From assembly GCA_022822305.1 (NCBI GenBank), contig JAJEBY010000011.1:124001-188000 (forward strand): 64,000 bases of DNA, in the 5' to 3' direction. A model generated the notes under the pieces. The model searched no databases, was not told the origin of the DNA, and was given only the letters and a program-made list of their open reading frames with translations. Every line of letters begins with the position of its first letter. The stretch's first letter is position 1. The stretch is from Anaerolineae bacterium. Its GTDB lineage: Bacteria; Chloroflexota; Anaerolineae; Aggregatilineales; Phototrophicaceae. This document shows, in pieces, positions 35,914-44,092 of this stretch. The position numbers and the translations under genes are program-made.

Positions 35914-36826
35914 CACGTATGCCTTCATAATAGACCCAGCGTCGTGCCACCGCGAATTGCGCCAGGGTAATAAGCAAGACAATGATGAAAAGGATCCAGG
36001 ACAGCAGCGCCGCATAACCCATATTGAGTTCTTCAAAGCCGATGCGATAGAGATATAGCACGTACATCATGGAAGCTGTGCCGGGACCGCCGTCGGTCAT
36101 GATGAAGACTTGAATGAAAACCTGGAAACTGGCGATGATGCCGATAACAAGATTGAAGAAGATCGTGGGCGAGAGCATCGGCAAGGTGATGTGCCGCAGC
36201 CGTCGCCAGGCGCCTGCGCCATCGATTTCCGCCGCCTCGTACAGTTGCAGCGGGATATCCTGTAGGCCGGCCAGAAAGATGATCATGGCATTGCCGAACA
36301 TCCAGACGGTCATGACGATCAATGCTGGTTTGACAAGGTGAATGTCCCAGAGCCAGCGCTGCTGTGGCAAGCCGATGCCGCTCATGATTGCGTTCGCCAA
36401 GCCATTTGTTGGGCTGTAGATGAAGAACCAAAGCAGCGCGGTGGCGACGATGGGAATCTGGGACGGCAGGAAAATGATGGCGCGATAGAGGTTCTGTCCG
36501 GCGATGTTGGCATTGAGAAGCAGGGCAACACCGAGCGCCACCAGCAGTTGCAGCGGCACGGCCAGGGCCGTATAGAATACGGTATTGCCCAGGGCGGCGA
36601 AAAAAAATGGATCTAGCGCCAGCTTCTGGAAATTAGCGAATCCGATCCAAGACGGGGACGTCAACAAATCCCATTTGGTGAACATTAATCCGAGCGAATA
36701 GATCATTGGACCGGCGACAAATATTATGAATCCCAGCAGCCAGGGCAGGATCGCGATGTAGCCGTTGAGCGCTTCCCGCCGCTGGAGCGGAGAGAGACTG
36801 TTGGGTCGGATGACTGATGCGATCAT
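35906..36826 (-). CDS. Sugar ABC transporter permease, MalF/UgpA type
   Basis: A 306-residue permease with six membrane helices. It begins with a cytosolic segment and IAILPWLLGFIIFVAGPMIYS. The EAA loop is LYEAAEIDGAGAWRRLRHITLPMLSP. The end GYAALLSWILFIIVLLITLAQF is typical. It pairs with the MalG-type permease to form the membrane channel. The gene follows the GH32 gene after 28 bases and overlaps the next permease by 8 bases. Confidence 0.9.
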   Translation of the reverse strand: MIASVIRPNSLSPLQRREALNGYIAILPWLLGFIIFVAGPMIYSLGLMFTKWDLLTSPSWIGFANFQKLALDPFFFAALGNTVFYTALAVPLQLLVALGVALLLNANIAGQNLYRAIIFLPSQIPIVATALLWFFIYSPTNGLANAIMSGIGLPQQRWLWDIHLVKPALIVMTVWMFGNAMIIFLAGLQDIPLQLYEAAEIDGAGAWRRLRHITLPMLSPTIFFNLVIGIIASFQVFIQVFIMTDGGPGTASMMYVLYLYRIGFEELNMGYAALLSWILFIIVLLITLAQFAVARRWVYYEGIRDD

Positions 36827-36854
36827 GCCGTCTGCTCCATCGGATCAACGGCCG

Positions 36855-38270
36855 CTAGTTGAGCGGCGCGCACATTGAGACCGAGAATCTGGCAGCCCCG
36901 TCACTGATAAATGCGCCCCAGTTATCACCGGTCAGATCGTAGATGCGCGTGCTGAGCGCGACCGTTTCATTCGCATAAACCACCATGCAGTCCCCCTTAG
37001 TGACAATCTGCAATCTGACGCTATAAGGCAAGTCCAGATGTAGCGGCCGTTCGATGACGAAGGACGGATCGTTGTCGCGGGGCCAGAAAGGACCGTCGCT
37101 CGCCTTGGGCCAACGATCGAAGACCAGGCGTTGACGCTGTGGCTCCAGACGCAATTGATAATAGGATTCCGCCTTTTCGTCCGCGCGCAAGAAGAGACCG
37201 CATTCGCGCGTGCCCGCGTAGATTTCCAGTTCAACTTCGATATACGCCGCCTGCGGCAAGCTGCCGATCCGCTCCCAAACAAACTTGTCGCCACTTTCCA
37301 GCGTCATATCGCGCGGCGAGCTTTGGCGGTTGCGGGCTTTTGCCCTGAACACCGATTCGAGCTCGCGAGGCATTCGCGCCTGTAAAGCGCCCGCTTCGTC
37401 TTGAACCAGCTCGTGGATGACCAGGTTTCCGCCCCACTCCCATTTGCCGCTATCCGTTTCGCCTTCTCGCGTCGCCAGCCATCCAGCCAAAAAATGCCGC
37501 TCGTCGCAGGAGAACGTCTTGGCGGCATAAAATCCGCGACCGTCGAGGAAATCGTGTGCCGGTGCGATCCAGGGGCCATCCAGCCACCGGCTGCGGCGAT
37601 AGCGCGTACCGTAACCGCTGTTGAATGTGGAGAATATGAGATACCACCAGTCGCCGATCCGCAGCAAATCGGGGCATTCCAGGTTGTAAAATTGATTGGG
37701 TGACCAGAAGGGTTCGTCAAGCTGCCAGGTGGTGAAATCTTGCGAGACAGCGCGGGCGATGCATCCCCGGCGGTGAGCGGGTCCGTCTCGGCGCCGCGCG
37801 ACTATCAGCATCCAGTATTGCCCCGCATCCGCATTCCAGAACACCAGCGGATCGCGCCAGTCGTCCATTTCGTAGCGCGAGAGTTCGGGTTCAAGAACGA
37901 AATCAGCATCTTTGTTCCAAGTGCGGAGATCGGTAGACTGCGCGCGCATGATCACTTGAGAAATCTCGCCTCGGCCATGTCGGTGATGGTTATGCCCGGT
38001 GTAATAGAGGTGGAAAACACCGTCTTTCTCGCAAATGCTGCCGGTATATACTGCCAAATCGCGCTCGTCAGTACTGCCCCTTGGCAAGGCAAGATCGTGT
38101 TGCTGATAACTCAGGAAATCCTGCGTACTGAGGTGATACCAGTCGGTATCGGGGACGGGACAATCGGGATTGCGTGGATCGTGCAAGTAGAAAATGTGAT
38201 ATGCGCCCTGCCAAGAAAAGGGGATGACATCGCCCAGCCAGGCGTCTTCAGGCTTGTAGAACAGATTCAC
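36855..38270 (-). CDS. GH32-family (clan GH-J) beta-fructosidase-like enzyme
   Basis: A 471-residue protein without a signal peptide, so probably cytosolic. The N-terminal five-bladed propeller shows DAWLGDVIPFSWQGAYHIFY in place of the usual WMNDPNG; its Asp fits the nucleophile position. The RDP motif is in MDDWRDPLVFWN and the EC motif is in YNLECPDLLRIGDWW, where the Glu is the acid/base. The C-terminal 150 residues form a beta-sandwich (IEVELEIYAGTRECGLFLRADEK). It would cleave an imported fructoside such as sucrose or short fructan; substrate is inferred. The start is GTG at 38270. A LacI-type operator lies 25 bases upstream. Confidence 0.85.
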   Translation of the reverse strand: MNLFYKPEDAWLGDVIPFSWQGAYHIFYLHDPRNPDCPVPDTDWYHLSTQDFLSYQQHDLALPRGSTDERDLAVYTGSICEKDGVFHLYYTGHNHHRHGRGEISQVIMRAQSTDLRTWNKDADFVLEPELSRYEMDDWRDPLVFWNADAGQYWMLIVARRRDGPAHRRGCIARAVSQDFTTWQLDEPFWSPNQFYNLECPDLLRIGDWWYLIFSTFNSGYGTRYRRSRWLDGPWIAPAHDFLDGRGFYAAKTFSCDERHFLAGWLATREGETDSGKWEWGGNLVIHELVQDEAGALQARMPRELESVFRAKARNRQSSPRDMTLESGDKFVWERIGSLPQAAYIEVELEIYAGTRECGLFLRADEKAESYYQLRLEPQRQRLVFDRWPKASDGPFWPRDNDPSFVIERPLHLDLPYSVRLQIVTKGDCMVVYANETVALSTRIYDLTGDNWGAFISDGAARFSVSMCAPLN

Positions 38271-38294
38271 CGGCTAACTCTCTGTAACTGAATT

Positions 38295-38310
38295 GTGGAA
38301 AGCATTCCAC
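38295..38310. promoter_or_regulatory. LacI-family operator before the GH32 operon
   Basis: GTGGAAAGCATTCCAC is a palindrome with a single mismatch, 25 bases before the GH32 start. It shares GGAAnGCATTCC with the perfect site at 39442-39455 upstream of lacI. The location fits repression of the transport operon. Confidence 0.75.
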
Positions 38311-38346
38311 TCGACCAAAAGACGAACCGAAAGTCGCGTATTGATT

Positions 38347-39375
38347 TCACGCTAAACCAATGTCCATCACTGATTCCCGCTCAATAAATGGACAGCGCAT
38401 TTTTTTCTGAACCGGGTCTCGATTGTATTCACTGTTTCCCGCCAGCAAATAATCAACGGCAAAGCGCCCCATCTCGTAATAGGGAACTTCCATGGTGGAA
38501 AGCGGCGGACGCAAATAGGCGGCGATGACCTCCTGATTATCAAATCCAATGACCGAGACATCGTCGGGAACACACAGTTTCATTTCTTTCAGCGCATCGT
38601 ATACACCCATGGCAATACGGTCGGTGCCGCAGAATATGGCGGTCGGCGGAGCGTCAAGTTGCATCAATTCGTAGGCGTATTGATAGCCGCTGTCCGCCCA
38701 ATCGTTGCCATGCCGCAAATAGCGATTCCCGATGGGCAGATCATACTGCGATAGCGCAGCGCGATATCCGCGAAGACGACCCTCTGCCGCAATCGAATCC
38801 TCACGCAAGTTGATGAAGGCGATGCGTTCGTGACCGTGCTTGATCAGCGTTTCGGTCGCGCAGAAACCGCCTCCGGCTTCGTCGGGCACGACGGACGGCA
38901 ACCGACGATCCGCGGTCATGCAGTCAAGAAGCATAGTCGGCATTTGATGCACGGCGGCCGGCAAGTCGACGATACGCGGATACATGGTGGCGTAGATGAT
39001 GCCTTCGACATGTCGCTCGAGCATCAGCCTGATCGCCTCCGCCTCGAGCGCCGGATTGCCTTCGGTGTTGATTATCAATAAGAGCATGTCGTTCTGGAAA
39101 GCGGTATCCTGCGCGCCCTGGATTAATTTGACAGCGAAGGGGGTAGTGGCGATTTGATCGGTGATAAAACCGAAAGTTTGAGAATTGGCTGTTCTCATGT
39201 GGCGAGCGGCGAAATGAGGATGATATTCGAGTTCCGCGATTGCGGCTTCAATCCGCTGTCGGGTGTTGTCACTGACTTTGGGATGGCCGTTGAGAACGCG
39301 TGAGACCGTACCTACCCCGACAGAAGCACGATCCGCAACATCCTGAATCGTCACACGTTTACGCAAGCTTTTCAT
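38347..39375 (-). CDS. LacI-family transcriptional repressor
   Basis: A 342-residue regulator. The helix-turn-helix start reads VTIQDVADRASVGVGTVSRVLNG, followed by the hinge helix PHFAARHMRTA. The effector-binding domain contains TFGFITDQIATTPFA, GIIYATMYPRIVDLPA, ATETLIKHGHERIAFINL, AIFCGTDRIAMGVYDAL and DVSVIGFDNQEVIAAYLRPPL. This is the classic LacI/GalR pattern. Two near-identical palindromes, one upstream of this gene and one upstream of the GH32 gene, point to autoregulation and control of the operon. The inducer is presumably an imported fructoside. Confidence 0.93.
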   Translation of the reverse strand: MKSLRKRVTIQDVADRASVGVGTVSRVLNGHPKVSDNTRQRIEAAIAELEYHPHFAARHMRTANSQTFGFITDQIATTPFAVKLIQGAQDTAFQNDMLLLIINTEGNPALEAEAIRLMLERHVEGIIYATMYPRIVDLPAAVHQMPTMLLDCMTADRRLPSVVPDEAGGGFCATETLIKHGHERIAFINLREDSIAAEGRLRGYRAALSQYDLPIGNRYLRHGNDWADSGYQYAYELMQLDAPPTAIFCGTDRIAMGVYDALKEMKLCVPDDVSVIGFDNQEVIAAYLRPPLSTMEVPYYEMGRFAVDYLLAGNSEYNRDPVQKKMRCPFIERESVMDIGLA

Positions 39376-39413
39376 TTCCAGAGGGCGCTGAAGCCGGACA
39401 AGACTTTCACAGA

Positions 39414-39455
39414 ATTATACATCAAGCCGAACTCAATCATGTGGAATGCATTCCA
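39414..39455 (-). promoter_or_regulatory. lacI promoter with overlapping operator
   Basis: On the minus strand TATAAT (39414-39419) is a perfect -10 box. TGGAATGCATTCCA (39442-39455) is a perfect 14-base palindrome over the -35 region, so bound repressor would block the promoter. The -35 box itself is weak. Confidence 0.7.
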
Positions 39456-39642
39456 TTTCAATATTAACGCCTGAGACTTCAATTGTCAAATCGTCGCGAT
39501 TTTCCGCTGGTCAATCTAGGCAATGTCACGGTCGCAGTGCTCAGAATTAGAGCGATTTTCCGTCTCCGAATCGATAAGATAGCGCCGCTGTCCGTCACAC
39601 GCTATCATCGCGGGATGATCAGACTGGAATGAGGCCCGGCAC

Positions 39643-41064
39643 ATGCAGAGCAAACGAGATATCGCCGATTGGCTGGACGAGCATCAGCATCGATTCACCG
39701 CGATGGCGGACGAGATCTGGGATAATCCGGAGTTGCAGTTTCTGGAATTCAAGGCGTCCAAGCTGCAGGCTGATTTTCTGGCCGCGGAAGGATTCCGCGT
39801 CACTTGGGATATCGGCGGCTTGAGCACGGCGTTTTCCGCGGAATGGGGCGCCGGCAAACCGGTGATAGCCTTCGCCGGCGAATACGACGCCCTGCCCGGT
39901 TTATCGCAGAAGGACCAGTCGCTGCCCGATGCTATTGACGCCGGCGGCCCGGGGCACGGCTGTGGGCACAACCTGCTGGGCACGGGCTGCCTGGCGGCGG
40001 CTGTCGCGTTCAAGCAGTGGCTGGAGAGCACGGGACAAAGCGGTACCGCCCGCTATTACGGCTGCCCGGCGGAAGAAGGCGGCAGCGGCAAGGTCTTCAT
40101 GGGGCGCGCCGGCGCTTTTGACGATCTTGATGCCACCTTCAACTGGCATCCCTGGTATATCAACACGGCGATGAAAGGCAGCATGCTGAGCGTGAATCGC
40201 TACTATTTCCGCTTTCGGGGACGATCAGCGCACGCGGCCGCCGATCCGCATTCGGGACGCTCGGCGCTGGATGCGCTGGAACTGATGAACATTGGCGTCA
40301 ATTATCTGCGCGAGCATGTCACCGATGATGTGCGCTTGCACTATACGATCTTGAGTGGCGGACTGGCGCCCAATGTCGTGCCTGATTACGCTGAGAGCTA
40401 CTATTACGTTCGCGCCTTCGATCCGCAGAATCTTGATGATGTCAGTCAGCGCGTGATTCGCATTGCGAAAGGCGCGGCGATGATGACCGATACCGAGGTT
40501 GAGATCGTATACAAATCGGGTTCGGTGCGGGTGCTATCCAACGAAGCGCTGGCCGATCTGCAATACGAGGTGATGCAAGCGCTCGGCGGCATTCAATTCA
40601 CTGAAGACGAGCGCGCCTATGCCGCGGAGATCAATGCGCATTTCGGTGACGCCAATGTCAAGACGCTGGTGGAACGCTACGGCGTCGCTGCGGGGGCGGC
40701 GAAGCAGCCGCTAATCGGCGATGTCTGGCCGAGCAATGACAAAGCCCTGGTATCTCCGGGCTCGACCGATATGGGCGATATGAGCTGGTACGCGCCTTGC
40801 AGCATGCTGCAAACGGCGACTTGGGCCACGCGCGCGGCCGGACATAGTTGGGGGGTGGTGGCTACGGGTCGCACGTCGATCGGGCATAAGGGCATGATGT
40901 ACGCCGCCAAAGTGATGGCGCTTGCGGCTGCTGAACTCGTGAGGTCGCCGGAGAAACTCGAGCGGGCGCAGGCGGAGTTCCAAGCCGCGTTGGAGGCGTC
41001 GCCGTATACGTGTCCGATACCGGATGATGTGCCGGCGCCAAGCCATTCGCATCCCTTGCGTTGA
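39643..41064 (+). CDS. M20 family metallo-amidohydrolase (AbgB-like)
   Basis: A 473-residue zinc-dependent amidohydrolase of the M20D group. FAGEYDALPGL holds a metal-binding Asp. PGHGCGHNLLGTGCLAAA carries the His pair, and YGCPAEEGGSGKVFM has the catalytic Glu pair. The dimerisation lid is FRFRGRSAHAAADPHSGRSALDALELMN. The late His is in TSIGHKGMMYAAKVMA. The insertion with WHPWYINTA fits aminobenzoyl-glutamate hydrolase-like enzymes. It probably removes an acyl or aminoacyl group from a small amide; the substrate is unknown. The lacI promoter region lies upstream on the other strand. Confidence 0.88.
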   Translation: MQSKRDIADWLDEHQHRFTAMADEIWDNPELQFLEFKASKLQADFLAAEGFRVTWDIGGLSTAFSAEWGAGKPVIAFAGEYDALPGLSQKDQSLPDAIDAGGPGHGCGHNLLGTGCLAAAVAFKQWLESTGQSGTARYYGCPAEEGGSGKVFMGRAGAFDDLDATFNWHPWYINTAMKGSMLSVNRYYFRFRGRSAHAAADPHSGRSALDALELMNIGVNYLREHVTDDVRLHYTILSGGLAPNVVPDYAESYYYVRAFDPQNLDDVSQRVIRIAKGAAMMTDTEVEIVYKSGSVRVLSNEALADLQYEVMQALGGIQFTEDERAYAAEINAHFGDANVKTLVERYGVAAGAAKQPLIGDVWPSNDKALVSPGSTDMGDMSWYAPCSMLQTATWATRAAGHSWGVVATGRTSIGHKGMMYAAKVMALAAAELVRSPEKLERAQAEFQAALEASPYTCPIPDDVPAPSHSHPLR

Positions 41065-41067
41065 GAG

Positions 41068-41721
41068 CTAGACATCAACCAGCCGCTGGTCATAACCCAG
41101 CGCGCAAAGCGCTTCAAAAGCGGACCAGACATCTTCCGGGATAACCTGCGGGGCTTGAAAGCCGTTTTCGCCATATATCTTGACGCGATGGAAATCGCCG
41201 ACGATATGCTGGATCACGGCATCCTTGGGCAGGTCGCCATTGAGATAGTCGCGGCAGCTGATCGGTGGCGAAGCGACGATGAAATCAACATCCGGCCACA
41301 GTTGCAGCGCAGTCGCCATCACGCGACGCTCCATATAGGGCTTCTGCAGCAGGATGAATGATTCGAACTTAAGTTGCATGTCGTCCAGTAGCTGGCGCGC
41401 AAACCTAAAGTTCTCGCCCGTGTTCGTCGCGCGGTTCTCGATCAAGACTCGGTCTACGGTTACACCATGTTGGGCGGCGCGCCCGGCGAAAAGCTCGGCT
41501 TCTGTTTGGTCCCAGGTGACGCCAAGTTCGGCATTCCTGTGGATGACGCCGCCGGAAAACATCAGCCAGGGCGCGTATCCCTGCTTGTATAGCGTGATTG
41601 CATAGTCGGCGACGCTGATATCGTGACTGCCCAGCGCGAAGATGCACTCGGTCGGGCGCAATTCGTGGTCGACCCGCATATAGTCCCAGATGGTCTGCGC
41701 GAGGGCGTCAACGTCAGACAT
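41068..41721 (-). CDS. YdcF/DUF218-like protein
   Basis: A 217-residue soluble protein with the DUF218 plan: CIFALGSHDISVADYAITLYKQGYAPWLMFSGG in the first half. The second half has TVDRVLIENRATNTGENFRFARQLLDDM with the conserved ENxxxNTxEN-like core. IILLQKPYMERRVMATALQLWP-type strands follow, read here as SFILLQKPYMERR. It lacks the N-terminal membrane helices of SanA/ElyC relatives. E. coli YdcF binds SAM, but the enzymatic role is unsettled. It converges with the amidohydrolase gene with only 3 bases between the two stops. Confidence 0.8.
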   Translation of the reverse strand: MSDVDALAQTIWDYMRVDHELRPTECIFALGSHDISVADYAITLYKQGYAPWLMFSGGVIHRNAELGVTWDQTEAELFAGRAAQHGVTVDRVLIENRATNTGENFRFARQLLDDMQLKFESFILLQKPYMERRVMATALQLWPDVDFIVASPPISCRDYLNGDLPKDAVIQHIVGDFHRVKIYGENGFQAPQVIPEDVWSAFEALCALGYDQRLVDV

Positions 41722-41767
41722 CGTATGTGGGAGAAATTGAAGTGAGGATCTTTCGCTAGCGCGGAAG

Positions 41768-42337
41768 TCAGTCGGGAAAGATGTCGGCGACCGGGATCTC
41801 GAATCCGGGCAGAATTTCTCCGCCTGTCAAGTTGTCGTCTTCTTTGAGGCTGGTCGCGCCGTCTTGAGTACGCACAGAGATCGATCGCAAATCCGGGTAG
41901 ACGATCCAGATTAGCTTGGTTCCCGCTTCAAGCAGTTGCTGGATTTTGTTCTCGATATCAATTGCCTTATTGCTCGGCGAGACGATCTCAATTGCCAGAT
42001 CAGGGGCAATCTCAAACGGCCGGTTCGGCATTGGCTTCGGCATCCTTTCACGAGTGATGAAAGCGATGTCCACGCCTCGCAAGGTATCTCGCCCTTGAGG
42101 ACTGCGTTTGAGGACAAATGGCACATCGCCGGCTAGCGTCTCGCCGATATTGCTTTCGTCCGCAAATACAGTGATTCTCGACGACAATTTAGCAAGGATT
42201 GCTGCGTGCACAGGATTTGGAAGAGGCATATCGACAATCACTCCTTCGACAAGTTCGACGACGCGGTCGGCATATTCCGGCAAATGCATCAAATCGAGAA
42301 ACTTGTCGGCGGTGATGTACTGCTGTTCGACGGCCAT
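41768..42337 (-). CDS. Uma2-family (DUF820) putative nuclease
   Basis: A 189-residue PD-(D/E)xK-fold protein. The core reads ADRVVELVEGVIVDMPLPNPVH, RGVDIAFI, FEIAPDLAIEIVSPSNKAIDIENKI and GTKLIWIVYPDLRSISV, matching Uma2. The acidic residues E (VEG), D (GVDI) and E (IEIVSPS) fit the metal site. Family members are abundant in Chloroflexota and Cyanobacteria and their function is not established. It sits 47 bases upstream of the DUF218 gene on the same strand. Confidence 0.87.
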   Translation of the reverse strand: MAVEQQYITADKFLDLMHLPEYADRVVELVEGVIVDMPLPNPVHAAILAKLSSRITVFADESNIGETLAGDVPFVLKRSPQGRDTLRGVDIAFITRERMPKPMPNRPFEIAPDLAIEIVSPSNKAIDIENKIQQLLEAGTKLIWIVYPDLRSISVRTQDGATSLKEDDNLTGGEILPGFEIPVADIFPD

Positions 42338-42366
42338 TGTGTCAACGCTCCTGGTCCAAGCTGCGA

Positions 42367-42999
42367 TTATAGCAGTTTCATTGTACTCGGTTTGTCATCG
42401 GAAATAAACGGTATCAGCGCTTGGAAGTCGTGCTCCAACGTTGAGCGCTGGCTGGCGTTGTAGAGGGCGGCAGCGGGATGATAAAGCGGCACCACCGATG
42501 CCTTGCCGTAGCTGGTGCTGACGTCAATGACAGTGCCGTGCAACTGGCTGATGCGCTGGTTGGCGCGCGCGGAACCGAAGCGCCGCAGGACAAATTCCAT
42601 CGAGAATCGGCCCAGGGTGGCGATGACGTTGGGTTGGATGATGTCGATTTGCCTTTCGAGGAAGGGCGCGTAGAGCTCGATTTCGGCCTTCTGGGGATCT
42701 CGATTGTTGGGCGGGCGATCCTTGACGATGTTAGTCACATAGACCTGCTGGCGGTCGAGGTTGATGGAGGCGAGCAGCTCGTCGAGTACGCGGCCCGAAG
42801 CGCCACAGAATGGCAGCCCGGTTTCGGCTTCATTCTTGCCGGGCGCTTCGCCGATGAACATGATATTGGCATAGTGATCGCCCTGACCAATGACTGGGAA
42901 ATAGCCGTTCTGCGTACGGTATTGGTAAAGCGGAGATTGGACCAGCCCAACGATTTCATCTCGGATAGCGCGCAGTTGATCGGTGCGGCTCGCTGACAT
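42367..42999 (-). CDS. Family 4-like uracil-DNA glycosylase lacking the Fe-S cysteines
   Basis: A 210-residue UDG-fold protein expected to excise uracil from DNA. FIGEAPGKNEAETGLPFCGASGRVLDELL is the family 4 active-site block (shown here in pieces: GEAPGKNEAETG, PFCGASGRVLD). VYVTNIVKDRPPNNRDP and the late LYHPAAALYN motif follow. Family 4 enzymes normally bind a 4Fe-4S cluster through four Cys. This protein has a single Cys in total, and the usual VKCRPP reads VKDRPP. ATG at 42999 is chosen; the open frame continues 59 codons upstream without similarity. It may be an active, cluster-free variant. Confidence 0.82.
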   Translation of the reverse strand: MSASRTDQLRAIRDEIVGLVQSPLYQYRTQNGYFPVIGQGDHYANIMFIGEAPGKNEAETGLPFCGASGRVLDELLASINLDRQQVYVTNIVKDRPPNNRDPQKAEIELYAPFLERQIDIIQPNVIATLGRFSMEFVLRRFGSARANQRISQLHGTVIDVSTSYGKASVVPLYHPAAALYNASQRSTLEHDFQALIPFISDDKPSTMKLL

Positions 43000-43319
43000 C
43001 TCGCGTCTGCCTTTCGAACATGAGACGTTAGGCACACTAGGATAACAAGGGCGGAGCGGCGCGGCAAAACGACGCGGACTATGTACGATGTCGAGCGCTT
43101 GCGAATCTTTGTTCAAACGGGGTGCAAATTGTGGGAGAATTGAGAACTCGTCGTGCCATCGCCGGGACGACGACAAGGCACGACGTTCCTCACTGGCGCA
43201 GAGATCTTCAAATAAAGCGAGATTCTCTTGTCCCTACTGTAGCGCATTTGAAGGAATTGTCAATACGAATTGGCCGGTATTCTTGCGCCTCGTTGCGCTT
43301 GGAGAAATGCCATTTGATC
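43000..43319. other. Gene-free gap
   Basis: This 320-base gap separates the Nudix gene from the glycosylase gene, both on the minus strand. It is AT-richer than its flanks in the part near 43190-43310. I see no RNA gene, repeat or clear terminator; it presumably holds the promoter of the glycosylase gene. Confidence 0.5.
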
Positions 43320-44036
43320 TCAGGCCTTCAAGGGTGATTCTTCGAACACCGCCCTCGCCTTGCGCAGGAGTCGTTTGAGCGAATCGTCGATTTCGTCTCC
43401 GGATGCTAACGCGTCCTCAAAGCGCAGCCAGCGGAAACGCGTCGATTCGCCGGCCGCCGGCGCCAGGTCAGCGCCTTTCCGCGTCACGAGCAGGTAGCGG
43501 AAATCGAGGTGCAGATGTGCTAGCGTATCGCCGTGCTGCGGGATGGCGTGCACATCGTAGTCGATTGGCGCAGCGTCTCTCGAAGGCGGATAAAACGACA
43601 GATCGGTCAAGCCGGTTTCTTCACGGGCTTCGCGCAGCGCGACTTGGGCGAAGTCGGTTTCAAATTCGGCATGACCGCCGACTTGCAGCCAGCGTTTCAG
43701 CCGCTTGTGAAAATGCAGCAGAACGCGCCCGGATTCCATGTCGACAACGAGCGCCGAGGCGGTGATATGCCCGACCTCGCAATTCTGGCTGATGATGTTG
43801 GGATGTTCGGCCATCAGTCGTTTGATCAGCTCGATATCTCGCGCTTCTTTCGCGTCGGCGGGCCGATGCGCGTCCAGCAGGCGCAGAATTGCCGACAGCG
43901 CATCGTCAAGTTGATAGCGATAGAGATCGAGCAGTAGCCCCCGCAGGGTATCCAGCTTTTCTTCGGGCGTCTGGTCATCCCAGAGCGGCAGGCGGGCATG
44001 GCGGGACATGGCGCCGATCAGTCTCCCTTTTCTCAT
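43320..44036 (-). CDS. Nudix hydrolase with N-terminal extension
   Basis: A 238-residue protein. The Nudix box lies at about residues 119-142: GGHAEFETDFAQVALREAREETGL. The catalytic REAREETG part is intact. The position that is usually the first Glu of the box appears as Thr by strict spacing. A helical N-terminal region (residues 20-75, with LRGLLLDLYRYQLDDALSAILRLLD) precedes it. ITASALVVDMESGRVLLHFHKRLKRWLQVGGH is the leading strand set. Substrate unknown. A strong AAGGAGGT precedes ATG 44036. It lies 56 bases after rnd on the same strand. Confidence 0.85.
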   Translation of the reverse strand: MRKGRLIGAMSRHARLPLWDDQTPEEKLDTLRGLLLDLYRYQLDDALSAILRLLDAHRPADAKEARDIELIKRLMAEHPNIISQNCEVGHITASALVVDMESGRVLLHFHKRLKRWLQVGGHAEFETDFAQVALREAREETGLTDLSFYPPSRDAAPIDYDVHAIPQHGDTLAHLHLDFRYLLVTRKGADLAPAAGESTRFRWLRFEDALASGDEIDDSLKRLLRKARAVFEESPLKA

Positions 44037-44092
44037 AAACCTCCTTACTCACGCAAGGAGCGAGTTTGTTATTTTGTGTGACCGCGGCCGTC

